Source: Larix kaempferi (taxonomy: Eukaryota > Streptophyta > Pinopsida > Pinales > Pinaceae). From it: 64,000 bases of DNA. The DNA is taken from NCBI GenBank assembly GCA_027924585.1, contig BSBM01000904.1, forward strand, positions 15,226,501 through 15,290,500. Direction: 5' to 3'. The position numbers and the translations under genes are program-made. Positions 8,934-21,020 of the stretch are shown one piece after another; the stretch's first letter is position 1, and every line of letters begins with the position of its first letter. The notes below the pieces were generated by a model that was given only the letters and a program-made list of their open reading frames with translations, was not told the DNA's origin and did no database searches.

Positions 8934-10680
8934 TGTAGTGCCCCTAGACTACTGTAGACATTGAGAGGACCTGTTGAGTGACCCGACTGTTTGAAACATT
9001 AATAAAATAACCCTATGATTTTATTTTGAGTATATTTATGATTACGATTGATTGATATATGTGCATTTGGGTAGTTATTGTGAATGGACGATTTCATGTT
9101 GTTTAATGATTAACTTTGATATGAATGATGCTTAACGACTAGCTGTTCAATTGATTATGTGATTAGATGAATGAGTAATGATTGAGTAAATTATAGATGC
9201 TTAATGAAGCAGCAGATTTATAAATCAAATTGTGATTATTGAGGACAGTGCTACTCATTTACGTTTGTGAGAATAGTGTGTAGCGACAGGTGAAACAGTT
9301 CACCGACGGACACACAAAGGAATATGAAGGGTCGTAGAGTACGGGTAAATCACACACAAGGAGAGCGACGACGATGTCGACTTCCGACGGAATACCACGC
9401 TTGAGCAGATAAGCATTGATCCGCTTGCTCAAGAGGAAAGTGTGAGGGCGTACGAGGTGGGCCACGATGGAGCTGGTCACGTACGATTTGGGGGGCGCGC
9501 AGTGAGAACGGACTCACTCCTCAACGCCATTAGTCCCTAATAGCGTGTAGACGGAGGATGGAAGGTAACGGCTCCTGAAATCCCTACATAAAGTTCCCGC
9601 AAGTCAAAACGGAAGGATGACGGCAGAAGGGCCCGACGGTGCGGTACCCTGCCGAGAACGGAAAGAACGGACACAAGGGCCCAACGATGTGGTACCTTAC
9701 CGAGGAATGGAAACTACGGACGACTGGACCCGATGGAGTGGTGCCATGTCGGGGAAATTAAATTAAGGAACAAGGAGGCCCAATGGTGTGGCACCGGGGT
9801 CCTAGTAAAAGTTGACTGCTAAACTTAACTGCATTGAAACGTATAAGTCTGCACCTAGAACATTACTTAGAAATGTATTTGAGTACTTTAGGCATTTGCA
9901 CATAAATGATTACTTTGGCATTTAAATAATATTAAGTGTTATTTAGGCATTTGCACATGAAAGGATACTTCTGATTATTTAAAAATATTATAAAGATTTA
10001 TTTAGGAGCAAAATGGAATCCTAGGCATGGACACCTAGTCAACTCCACCTACACCACAAATCTAGGAGTTAAGTGAAATATCTAGGGGACAAACTTGAGC
10101 AAACTTAGGGATGTTGGTGCATCTCCTAGAGAAACTGACACATGGATGGGTGAGTTTTATTAATTTATTAATTTAATAAAATGAATATTTTTGCATGAAG
10201 CGACATGTGTCGCATGATATTTTCCTTTATAAGGAAGGAATTGGGAATGGGTAAAGGACCCAGACCCTGGATGACTATCGTAATATTGAGTTACCTCATG
10301 ACTTGCTGCTATTGAGGGTTTGGCTGGAAATCTTGGTGGGGGGGAAACCCAAGCTGGGTTTCTTGAGAATTGTGTGTGAACTTTACGACCCAAAGCTCGG
10401 GGGAGGCCATGCGACTGAAAGCATGAGCCTATGGTTGGGTGGCGAAGCTAACGGTTGATTTGCCAATGGTTAAACGAGCTTTGCTGGAGGGATCCTACGG
10501 AAGAAGAAGGCGACAATGGACCAACTGGATCGGGTTGACAGGTTAAGGTTTTGCATATTTTTGTTAAGTTATTCACGCTTTTTATTTTAGTTTCCAATAA
10601 CTATGATGGCTAATATTTTTGTATGAAGTTGTTAAAGTTTCAGGTTCATTTCAAGGGGACCCTAAATGAGGGGTCCTACA
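8934..10680 (+). repeat. 5' LTR of the LARD-like element
   Basis: Starts TGTAGTGCCCC and ends GGGGTCCTACA. It is directly followed by TTTGGTATCATAGC, the primer site. Same length as the 3' LTR. Confidence 0.95.
10226..10233 (+). promoter_or_regulatory. TATA box of the 5' LTR, with a palindrome just upstream
   Basis: TTTATAAG in tcctttataaggaa; the same box is at 18073-18080 in the 3' LTR. Thirteen bases upstream lies the inverted repeat GCGACA-TG-TGTCGC (10200-10213), present in both LTRs, a possible factor-binding site. Confidence 0.5.
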
Positions 10681-10682
10681 TT

Positions 10683-10694
10683 TGGTATCATAGC
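10683..10694 (+). promoter_or_regulatory. Primer binding site (initiator tRNA-Met type)
   Basis: TGGTATCATAGC, two bases after the 5' LTR. It differs by one base (T for G) from the usual plant TGGTATCAGAGC. Confidence 0.8.
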
Positions 10695-10869
10695 TGGTCG
10701 AGCCTTGAGGACACCAGACTCATAATCTTCTGCAGATGCATCTTTCTCCATATCCGCTGCAGAACTTGGATATTCGGTACTAAGACATTGGATCGATTGT
10801 GATTTCCTTGGAACTACACCCACTGCTGGAGCAACCATCCCGACAGGTTTTATTCACCCTAAAATTATT

Positions 10870-11130
10870 TTTAGCTTTGTTTTTATTTAAAAGAAATGTC
10901 GGAGGATAAGAAAAGAATTCAAATCTCTGTTTTATTTAGAGAAATAGTGATCTCATATTTCTTTTAAAATTCTGAATATGCACTCTCTGTTTACTTGGAA
11001 ATTTTTTTTATGCCTGTTTTATTTAGAGAAATGTTGGAATGCAAGCAAAGATCATTGATCTCAGATTTCATTTAAAATCCTGAATACACACGCTCTGTTT
11101 ACTTTAAAAATTAGATTTTATCTTTGTTTC
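10870..11130 (+). repeat. Degenerate tandem duplication in the leader
   Basis: Two units of roughly 120 bases share ctgttttatttagagaaat, a tgatctca word, and ctctgtttactt, in the same order. Confidence 0.55.
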
Positions 11131-11279
11131 TAACATTCAACTCTGAACTCCGATTTACTTCTGTCGTGATCGAATATTTCCAAACGCATGTCATTTCTGA
11201 ATTCGTATGTATTTATCAAATCCTTAGAAAAAAAAAAAAAAATAGTAACTTTGTGTGTCTCACCAATATTTCGAAATAC

Positions 11280-11540
11280 ATTTCATTCTGGCATTGATTT
11301 AGAATAATGTAAACATAGCATTGGAGCTGTAGATCTCATTCATTGTGTCGTTTAATTCCAAATCATGAAGACGCAATATTAGATATTTAGATCTCATTCA
11401 TCCTGGCATTGATTTTGAATCATGAAAACACAACCTTACAGCTGTAGACCTCATTCATTAAGACGTAAATTGTGAATCGTGAAAAGACAGCATTAGAGCG
11501 GAAAACCGCGTTCATTCTGATGTGAATTTACGATGTGAAT
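11280..11540 (+). repeat. Degenerate tandem repeat of about 80 bp, three or more units
   Basis: The words ctcattcatt, ctggcattgattt and gaatcatgaaaacaca recur in order. Similar in kind to 7631-7825. Confidence 0.55.
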
Positions 11541-14500
11541 TTTCAATTCACTAACGCACAGTCATCGAGCTTGCCATCGTATTCTTGAAGTCTTATTTTA
11601 TTACATTGTAGCACAAAAGATAAGAGTTCGACATACTGCTGGAAGTTTATACAATTTCGCTAAACCCACTAAAATCCACCATGATTCGTGATCACTCTAT
11701 TTATTACTCCTATTCTGTTCTTTAATGAAAAATCTCTATTTCAATAATTAAATACGCCAATATTTCTTTTCCTCTAAAGCTCGATCCGTAGATAGTAGAT
11801 CTGATCCTTGCATTATTGTAATCCCTGTACCTGTTATTGACCCAATAGATCTGTAAAATCCTGGGGCTGTTCGATTATATCTGTGTTCATAATTCCAACA
11901 TACCAACAGTTCTCTATATTTCCGTTTGAAGGCATAAAAAGATCTCTGATGGACCAGATCTCTATCTCTGTGTATCTATAATTTTTCTGGTTATTATATC
12001 AACCAAGAGTATCCGCGTGCCCGCACTCCTTTGCATTCTGGCGAATGATTTAAGACTTGAACACCTGCACAATTTAATCCATATCATTATACCTGTAAGT
12101 ATGAGTTAATAATCTTCTGCAGTGACTTGTTAGAAGAGCATTCGACTCCCAGCTTACGATCCAAAATTGTCGGATCTTGTCCCTATATCGGTTTTATTGA
12201 ACATATAACCTTACTCTACCTCTCGTTCATCCTGTTGCGGTCCCTGTTGCTATGTGAATTTCAGTCCCACTGGACTTTAAAGGGGAGGTTATTTATTTTA
12301 TTTTTCGATTTCTAGCTCTCAGAATAAGTAGTCATTATTTCTCTTTTTTTTTTTTCAATGGGCACAATAAGTTGTCCATATGGATTTCACATAACGATCT
12401 TTGCTATATTTGTAGAGAGTTAAAACAAAAAACAAAACAAAAAACAAATCGTGGAATCCAATATCTATGATAAGTCTCTCACTTAATCCTCTAGCCGTAG
12501 CATTTTTATGAGCAAGTATTCTTACTTCATCTCTATCCAGTTTTATTAAATCTCTATGAGACGTCACAATTTCAAACGCTCAGATCATGAAGTTCTCTCC
12601 GTCAAATTTTTTTAAATCTATGTCAGAAAGATGCTCAAATTGTGAAGTTATCTCATTTTAATTTCTTTTAACACCTTGCAACGCTTGATCAAGTAGATCA
12701 AACCCCAGGCTCTGTGCTTATTCATATAAACCTTGATAAACTGGACCGTTAAAAAAAAAAAACACTCTGTGATCATCGGCGCTCACGATTTTTAATCTCA
12801 AACGATGGGTCAGAACTCGGTCAGATGAGACCATATCTTGTGTATCTTTGTTGTTAATGACTAATGACTGCATGCTTGGCATCCCAATGAAGAGAACTCC
12901 GCTCAGTCAGCGGCCGTTCCACAATATCATCGTTCAAACTTAGGAAATCTAAATTAAATATCGCATGCGTAGATCATGGACGCCATCTCTGAGATCATCA
13001 GTTCATTAACGGCTAGATTAACAGTTAGTAGTTTGATGACGGATTTACATGTGGGATTAACTTCGATGGTCTTCCAATCTAATATGCTTCCACTGCAACA
13101 ATAAATTCTCTTGGCGTGATTAACGCTATGCCCATTAACTGTCGATCAGGTAAAACCCTGTAGGTGGAGATACCACTCCTCGGCGATTGCATTTCGTTAG
13201 GAGTAGGATCCCTTATACCCATGTGTGTTATCACCATGATTTCCTGCAGCACCGAGTTACACTCGTAGTGCGTGAGTCTCCAGCTCCACCTCACTCGGAA
13301 GTTAAACGTTGTGAAGTGGAAGTAATGGCTGGGCGTAAATTCCAATGGAGTGGAATTTCTGTTAAGTGACTCTACCTCTCAGCTTTATGCCAATGCGATA
13401 ATTGCTTGCCCTAATCTAATTTAATTCATTTATGTGAAGATTTCTATTAATTAAAATCTTTAACAAATTTATGGTTCCGGCTGAACCCACCTGTAACGAT
13501 AGCAATGAAGAGTCTTCAAAACAGAATGTTTTATTTATTTCATGCATGTGAAGATTTGATTATCTTTAATAAATTATAATTTAAACTGAATCTACCTATA
13601 AACGATGGTGATCAAGAGTTCAAATTCAAAATAGCAGTTGAATAATAGTAGCTACCATAACGATTAGAATATGTATCCTAGTCCTAGAACTCCGATGTAG
13701 TATGACAGCCAATGATGATGAGAAAGTGAATTATGGAGATCAATGTCAACATTCCGTTATGTCCTTCTAATTAAATTTAAAAGAAAAAAAAAATGGGATT
13801 CCTCGATATTTCCAATATGGAGGAAATCCGCTCTCTGAAATAAATTGAATCCTATTGATCGATGTGAATATAATTTTGTATCTTGTGTGATCTAGATACC
13901 CATAAAATTTTGAGTCAACACTTATGACGGTGTGACCATTCACTAGAATTAAAAATGCCTTTACTCTTGATTGATTTACAGTTTTCAATTAGTGAACTGA
14001 AGATTGTTACTACATGTTTATAATTAGATAATACCTTCCAGATTTATTAAAACAACTATTAACTTACTAACTTACGTAGTTGTATGAGACAAGGTATCAT
14101 CCATTAATGCAAGAGTGAGAAGACATATATGATTTATTTTTTTTATGTTATAGAAGTTGTCGATTTATTTTGTAAGGATTGACTCCATTAGAAATTTGGA
14201 ACGGTTGTTTAATTCATTGCATAGATATTCAAATGTCGTGGTAGAGAAATTATTAATGGTGCGTTATAATATTTGTTTATAGGTGAGAAGGAAAAATATT
14301 ATAATTAATGTTATGTAAATTATATAATAATATTTTAATTGTTATATTATAAAGAATGGATATTAGAAATTATAATAAATTATTTGATAATTTTTTATAA
14401 GTTGAATGGAGGAGAAATTATAATGGATGCATTTAAATAATCTTGTATATTTAAAAAAAAAAAAAATTATAAAGTGATGAAATTTTTTTTATGATTGGAA

Positions 14501-14702
14501 GGAATTCAATATATTTAATATCCATATTTTAGACATTTAAAATCCTTATTTTAAAACGTTTAAACTTGTTCAGGAGGAGACATTAAAATAAATTGAATAT
14601 ATTTAATAACTACATTTTAGAATTTTGTTTAGGAGAAGAGGTTAAAGGTGGATACTATTTAAAACTCCTATATTAGAATTTTACTTTTTGAAAGGGAGGA
14701 AG

Positions 14703-14761
<59 letters not shown>

Positions 14762-16380
14762 ATTTGTGAAGGGAAGGAGATACATTATTAAGTTCTGAGT
14801 TCACCTTTCAATAATAATTATTTCTTCTTAACAAGCAAAAGTTGTGTATATATGTTGAAATACATATATTTATATATAGGATAATTATTAAAAGTTGTAT
14901 ATTTACATATATCTTATTTGTTATAGGAAATTTATAAATGCATTATGGATTATGCATATTATATTTAATGTTAATATATATATATATATAAAATAAATAA
15001 AAAATAAAAACTATGAATACCTATAGAGGGAATATATGGTATTATATATCTATGCAACATTTGCTTAATGATGCAAATGTAGAAATATACAAATATATAT
15101 AATAAAGTGGTCTCACGAATTATATACTTTAAGTAATTTCTGCTCAAAAGGGTTCCTTATGTTACGTTATTTTTGAAAGACTATATAATTGTGGAGTATT
15201 ATATATAGATGAAACATAAAAATAGACATATCTATATATATTGGTTAATGTATGAAATTCACCACATTGAAGAACTAATATCATGTTTTAGGATTGCAAC
15301 AACACGATCACATGTCAAGGAATCGGTAAAAGGGGATGGTAAGACGATATCTCCACCGAGACTCAGATAGATTGTTGAGAGGGTGAAGTAGACTCAAAAT
15401 TTGGAAAACAGGATATCAGTGTGACCCACATGATGAGCTGAACACAAGGAAATGAATTTTGCGGCATGACAATGTTGTTAAAGAGAATGAAAAAGTACAA
15501 ACTCGACGTAACCATGACAATGGTAAATAAAGAATTATTAATTGTGAAAGTCCACCGAAGGGTCCAAATCATGACGATTTTAGTAAAACGAACCATGGAA
15601 ATGATCAACACAATGAACTGAACGCAATGAAGCTAACAATAGGACATCACCAAACCTTCATGAAAGGATGACTATCCCTCGAGATGGAACTCGATGAGGT
15701 TAAGAAAACCCGCAGTGCGCGACTTGGCGAGTATGTCGAAGTGGTCCTACGACAACATAAATGATGAAATGAGGTAAGGACATGATAAGATCATTGACTT
15801 TGACATGATGTTACCGATGGAAGGACTAAGAGATAAACTTTAATACTTTCGACTAAATCACTAAGTTTCGATGCCTCGAATCCTAAACATTTAGAGGTTT
15901 TGGGAAGGAGTCTTATGGGAATTGGTTTTGGGAATATTTGAGGGTCTCTACTAATTTGTTAAAATACGTGACTACATCTTACCTAGCTATATTTGACTGA
16001 ATATTTTATAATGTTTACCTTCTTGTCTTGGAGGGAGGATAACCAAATAGATTTAAATCCTTGCTTGGATTGTTATGCTGAATGATCATTTGATAAACTA
16101 ATGGGTGGCTATTGACACAATGCAGCTTGCAGATAATTGGATGTCATAAACCTTTGTAAATGAATAGGAGATATAGGAAATCTAGTTGGGATTGGAAATT
16201 ATTGAATGTATTATTGGATTTGCATTACACGAAATTACGATTGAGTTCCTTAGGATGTATTAAAATCATGTGGGATGAATTAGAAAACTAATGATTCATG
16301 ATTGTTTATGAAAAATAGAAGAGAATAACAAGAAGATGAGAATAGAAATTAAGATAAAGCCTAGCTTCGAAATTACAAGA
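11541..16380. other. Interior of the LARD-like element, no coding function seen
   Basis: AT-rich, with chance ORFs of fewer than 90 residues on both strands. I looked for gag zinc knuckles, DSG protease, YxDD polymerase and HHCC integrase motifs and saw none. A weak 5S rRNA-like stretch near 13230-13360 is discussed in the findings. Confidence 0.7.
14704..14755. repeat. (TA)n microsatellite
   Basis: About 24 uninterrupted TA units. Confidence 0.95.
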
Positions 16381-16410
16381 ACAAATTAACTTCGGGATGA
16401 AGTTCTAAAT

Positions 16411-16740
16411 AAGTAGGGGTGTATGTAATGCCTCTAGAATGACTGTGGACCTTAAGGGCACCTGTCGCGTGACCCGGCTGAACAACTTCGATATAGTGGT
16501 CTCTTGAACCTTGTTATGTCTTAAATGATTGAGGAAAACCTGAATATGTGAATGACGACAATGATTGATAAATGAATTAAGGAATTAAATTCTATGTGTG
16601 GAGAGGGATAATTGATTGATTACATCTTGATTAATGATTATCCTTGATTGATCAAGTCAAAGTGCAGTGGGATAGTGACAGTCCTAGCTCTGCGACTTGG
16701 GGGGACGCAACTGAGATGCGTCATAGCTTTCTACATTTAT
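16411..16740 (+). mobile_element. Extra polypurine tract plus start of a diverged LTR inside the element
   Basis: AAGTAGGGGTGTA at 16411-16423 is followed by TGTAATGCCTCTAG at 16424, a diverged match to the true LTR start. The same tract recurs at 16768-16780 before the real 3' LTR at 16781. The stretch between may be a fragment of an older LTR of the family. Confidence 0.7.
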
Positions 16741-16767
16741 TCTGAACTTCGGGACGAAGTTCTAAAT

Positions 16768-16780
16768 AAGTAGGGGTGTA
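16768..16780 (+). promoter_or_regulatory. Polypurine tract of the LARD-like element
   Basis: AAGTAGGGGTGTA abuts the 3' LTR; upstream is the near-palindrome AACTTCGGGACGAAGTT. Confidence 0.75.
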
Positions 16781-18527
16781 TGTAGTGCCCCTAGACTACT
16801 GTAGACATTGAGAGGACCTGTTGAGTGACCCGACTGTTTGAAACATTAATAAAATAACCCTATGATTTTATTTTGAGTATATTTATGATTACGATTGATT
16901 CATATATGTGCATTTGGGTAGTTATTGTGAATGGACGATTTCATGTTGTTTAATGATTAACTTTGATATGAATGATGCTTAACGACTAGCTGTTCAATTG
17001 ATTATGTGATTAGATGAATGAGTAATGATTGAGTAAATTATAGATGCTTAATTAAGCAGCAGATTTATAAATCAAATTGTGATTATTGAGGACAGTGCTA
17101 CTCATTTACGTTTGTGAGAATAGTGTGTAGCGACAGGTGAAACAGTTCACCGATGGACACACAAAGGAATATGAAGGGTCGTAGAGTACGGGTAAATCAC
17201 ACACAAGGAGAGCGACGACAATGTCGACTTCCGACGGAATACCACGCTTGAGCAGATAAGCATTGATCCGCTTGCTCAAGAGGAAAGTGTGAGGGCGTAC
17301 GAGGTGGGCCACGACGGAGCTGGTCACGCACGAGTTGGGGGGCGCGCAGTGAGAACGGACTCACTCCTCAACGCCATTAGTCCCTAATAGCGTGTAGACG
17401 GAGGATGGAAGGTAATGGCTCCTGAAATCCCTACATAAAGTTCCCTCAAGTCAAAACGGAAGGATGACGGCAGAAGGGCCCGACGGTGCGGTACCCTACC
17501 GAGAACGGAAAGAACGGACACAAGGGCCCAATGATGTGGTACCTTGCCGAGGAATGGAAACTACGGACGACTGGACCCGATGGAGTGGTGCCATGTCGGG
17601 GAAATTAAATTAAGGAACAAGGAGGCCCAATGGTGTGGCACCAGGGTCCTAGTAAAAGTTGACTGCTAAACTTAACTGCATTGAAACGTATAAGTCTGCA
17701 CCTAGAACATTACTTAGAAATGTATTTGAGTACTTTAGGCATTTGCACATAAATGATTACTTTGGCATTTAAATAATATTAAGTGTTATTTAGGCATTTG
17801 CACATGAAAGGATACTTCTGATTATTTAAAAATATTATAAAGATTTATTTAGGAGCAAAATGGAATCCTAGGCATGGACACCTAGTCAACTCCACCTACA
17901 CCACAAATCTAGGAGTTAAGTGAAATATCTAGGGGACAAACTTGAGCAAACTTAGGGATGTTGGTGCATCTCCTAGAGAAACTGACACATGGATGGGTGA
18001 GTTTTATTAATTTAATAATTTAATAAAATGAATATTTTTGCATGAAGCGACATGTGTCGCATGATATTTTCCTTTATAAGGAAGGCATTGGGAATGGGTA
18101 AAGGACCCAGACCCTGGATGACTATCGTAATATTGAGTTACCTCATGACTTGCTGCTATTGAGGGTTTGGCTGGAAATCTTGGTGGGGGGGAAACCCAAG
18201 CTGGGTTTCTTGAGAATTGTGTGTGAACTTTACGACCCAAAGCTCGGGGGAGGCCATGCGACTGAAAGCATGAGCCTATGGTTGGGTGGCGAAGCTAACG
18301 GTTTCTTTGCCAATGGTTAAACGAGCTTTGCTGGAGGGATCCTACGGAAGAAGAAGGCGACAATGGACCAACTGGATCGGGTTGACAGGTTAAGGTTTTG
18401 CATATTTTTGTTAAGTTATTCACGCTTTTTATTTTATTTTCCAATAACTATGATGGCTAATATTTTTGTATGAAGTTGTTAAAGTTTCAGGTTCATTTCA
18501 AGGGGACCCTAAATGAAGGGTCCTACA
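16781..18527 (+). repeat. 3' LTR of the LARD-like element
   Basis: Starts TGTAGTGCCCC after the polypurine tract and ends AGGGTCCTACA, followed by CATAG. Confidence 0.95.
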
Positions 18528-18532
18528 CATAG

Positions 18533-20402
18533 AATTATCCTTGGCTTGGTACTCTAGAATTGATAGCTACCTTCAAGAGGAATGTTGTAATAATAATTTT
18601 GACCTATTTTGTTGTTTTGTCGATTTTAGAAAAACTTTTGATATGATGCCTAGAAATAACTTGTGAAATAGGCCAGAGAAGCTTAATGTTCCTTTTGAGT
18701 TGAGAGCTGTCATGATAAGGTTACACGAAAAGGTCATTTCCAAGTTTAATATTAATGAGAGGTGGTCTATGGATATAAACTGTAATAGTGGGGTTAAGCA
18801 AGGTTGCCCCCTCTCCCCTACCCTTTTTGGAATTTGCATTGATAAACTAGAAAGATGTTTAGAAGAAGTAGGTTGCGCTGGAACGATATTATTTGGGATA
18901 GTTATCATCCTCCTACTTTTTGTTGATGATATTGTTCTTTTGGAAAGGTGTCCCTTTGATCTCGATAAACAATTAAGAACTCTCAAATATTTATGCTCTA
19001 ACATGGGTATGATTGTTAACATCGACAAGACAAAAGTTATGATTATAAAATCTAAGAAAGACACCTATGCAAATTTTATTTATGATCATAGAAAACTGGA
19101 GAAAGTGAATTCTTGTCAGTATCTTGGAATTGATTTTCATCACAAGCTCAATTGGAACTATAACATTGAGAAAAGGATTAACAGAGAGTGGAAATCTTTT
19201 TTTGGTCTTGAAAATAATTGTAAATCAACCAACCTGGTCATGTGGGATAAAAAGAAGTTCCTCTTTGAAACTCTTTTCATCCTCATTATCGTATACGATT
19301 GTGAAGTATGGAGGTGTAGCATTTCTAGATAATATTGGAGAAAGATTGAGCAAATCCAAAATGGTTTATAACTTATAACCTCAAAATTAAAAGCAATATG
19401 CCTTATCATATTCTCCTCATAGAAGTAGGTATTTTCCCCATCGAGAGCATGGATATTACTAGATACCTGATGTACAAGCACAAGATAAATAACATGAGAA
19501 AGAAGAGCATTCCTAAAATTGATTTAAATTCAAGTCAAAACAAACTATGCCTCATGGGGAGTTGGTATAAAGATACCATGGCTTGGTTAAACCATTGGGG
19601 CATTGATGAAAATGACACTTTGCAAAATATCGATAATGCCAAAAATATTATTACTTCTAAGTTTAAAGAGAAATTATGGTGCAAGGAAAATTTAGCAATT
19701 AAGAGAAAATTAAGATACTATAAGGAGGTCATCAACCCTAATTTGGAAGATCAGAAGTATCTCTCGGTAGTAACTAGTTTAAAGAAGAAAATTTATATAG
19801 TCAATATTAGAACGAACTCTCCTGATATCCATAGCGAAACAAGGCATTGGTCTATTCCTAAAACTCCATGGGCGGAAAGGGTTTTCCAACTTTGTGATTC
19901 TATGAGTGTTGAGGATGAAAATCACTTTCTCTTAGAGTTCCCACTGCCATGCTTACACCCACATTAGATATGAGTTTCATAGTCTTTGCTACAACAAACC
20001 TTTCTAACATCCTAACTTGCCAAAACTATAGTGAGCTCGGAAATCTTCTCACCAATTTTATTTTTTTGTTCGAATATCCCCGATTTGCAGATTGTCCTAT
20101 GGTCTGAGAAACCACGACCCAGGGGTATCTCGGCAGTCAAAATCATTTGGGGATCACACCAGCCTCAACTTGACTGGGTTTTTGGGTGTCTCCTCCCAAC
20201 TAAGTCACCGCTAAGGGGAATTGAACTTGGGTTGCCTTGCTGACGAGGCCCACACCTTAACCGAGTGAGCTAGCAGGATTTCACTTCTCACCAAGCTTTT
20301 TGAGCATAGGAACAAAAATTTAAAACAAACCAAGTAATACCCTTCTTAAGGTCCGAAAGACCAAAGTTGGTCTCAGTGGACATTAATCATCATCATCATC
20401 AC
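18533..20402 (+). pseudogene. LINE reverse transcriptase, 3' part, broken
   Basis: Conceptual translation shows the RT palm: LFCCFVDFRKTFD (motif A), SGVKQGCPLSPTLFG (motif B), LLFVDDIVLLERC (motif C), then NIDKTKVMI and YLGIDFHHKLNWNYNIEKR. The C-terminal part at 19398-19967 continues with HWSIPKTPWAERVFQLC...EDENHFLLE, a Cys-containing tail. Stops (TGA at 18664-18666; TAA just after 19332) and a frameshift near 19360 break it. The 3' end carries AAGTTGGTCTCAGTGGAC and an (ATC)n tail at 20385-20402. A SINE interrupts the 3' region. The 5' part is missing. The LARD-like element seems inserted at or near its left edge. Confidence 0.88.
20056..20283 (-). mobile_element. tRNA-derived SINE inserted in the LINE (family A)
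   Basis: It is bounded by an 11-bp duplication CTTCTCACCAA (20045-20055 and 20284-20294). On the minus strand it begins with a Pol III A box TAGCTCACTCGG (20261-20272) and has a B-box-like GTTCAATTCCCC (about 20215-20227). It ends in an A-rich tail, seen as T-rich DNA at 20056-20068. About 228 bp. Confidence 0.88.
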
Positions 20403-20454
20403 CATATATTTAAAATTAAATGAAAATTTTAATTATTTTTATAATCTATGTAAA

Positions 20455-20838
20455 TATAAAGAAGAAAATCAACTTTCTTAATATAAAAATGAATTCTCAT
20501 GAGCTTCAGAATGAAGTTGGGCATTGGACAATTCTTAAAAAACCTTGGGTAGATAGAATTCGTCATCCTTGTGAGACTAAGAAGGTTGAGGATGAAAAAG
20601 ACTTCCTCTTAGATTGCCCTGTGTACACCCACATTAAATCTTAATTTTAAAAAAATTGTTACAATAATGACCTTCATAACTTTTTAACTTAGCAAAGCTA
20701 TAATGACTTAGGAATGTTTCTCTTCAAGGGCATAGAAATAAAATTCTAAAAGAATTCAAGTAATTTCTTAACTTTTTTTATTAAAGGTTCTATAAACCAA
20801 ATTCGGTCTCAATAGACGTTAATAACCATCATCATCAA
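20455..20838 (+). pseudogene. Second LINE 3' end of the same family
   Basis: The frame at 20420-20644 gives VGHWTILKKPWVDRI and VEDEKDFLLDCPVYTHI, the same C-terminal block as the neighbouring LINE. It is followed by a GGTCTCAATAGACGTTAA-like word and (ATC)n near 20827. Severely 5'-truncated, as LINE copies often are. Confidence 0.8.
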
Positions 20839-20913
20839 TAAAAATTATTTATCAAAATTTAAGTTTAATTATTTTTAAAAAAATTATTATATAATTAGAG
20901 TGTAATTAAAGAT

Positions 20914-20914
20914 A

Positions 20915-20977
<63 letters not shown>
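20914..20977. repeat. Compound (TA)n(GA)n microsatellite
   Basis: About 12 TA units run directly into about 20 AG units. Confidence 0.95.
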
Positions 20978-20980
<3 letters not shown>

Positions 20981-21020
20981 TTCCTTTTCAAAATTTTACG
21001 AATATTATTATCAAATTGTT

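Larger units (their letters stand above)
8934..18527 (+). mobile_element. Large non-coding LTR retrotransposon (LARD-like), 9.6 kb
   Basis: Two 1,747-bp LTRs (8934-10680 and 16781-18527) share TG/CA ends and a perfect 5-bp duplication CATAG (8929-8933 and 18528-18532). A primer binding site (TGGTATCATAGC) follows the 5' LTR and a polypurine tract precedes the 3' LTR, so it reads left to right. Comparing the LTRs by eye I count about 20 differences, near 1 percent. The 6.1-kb interior shows no gag or pol motif in any frame, only short chance ORFs. Structure intact, coding capacity absent: it must be mobilised by a partner, presumably a gypsy-type element given its size, though nothing inside proves the superfamily. 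Confidence 0.93.

Noticed and set aside
9259-9480. 73-residue minus-strand ORF, also at 17106-17327; and 77-residue ORF at 10160-10393 and 18007-18240
   Set aside because: Present twice only because they lie in the two LTRs; wrong strand for the element and no domain.
13230-13360. 5S rRNA gene
   Set aside because: Only two words match and the rest does not fold as 5S by eye; kept only as a low-interest finding.
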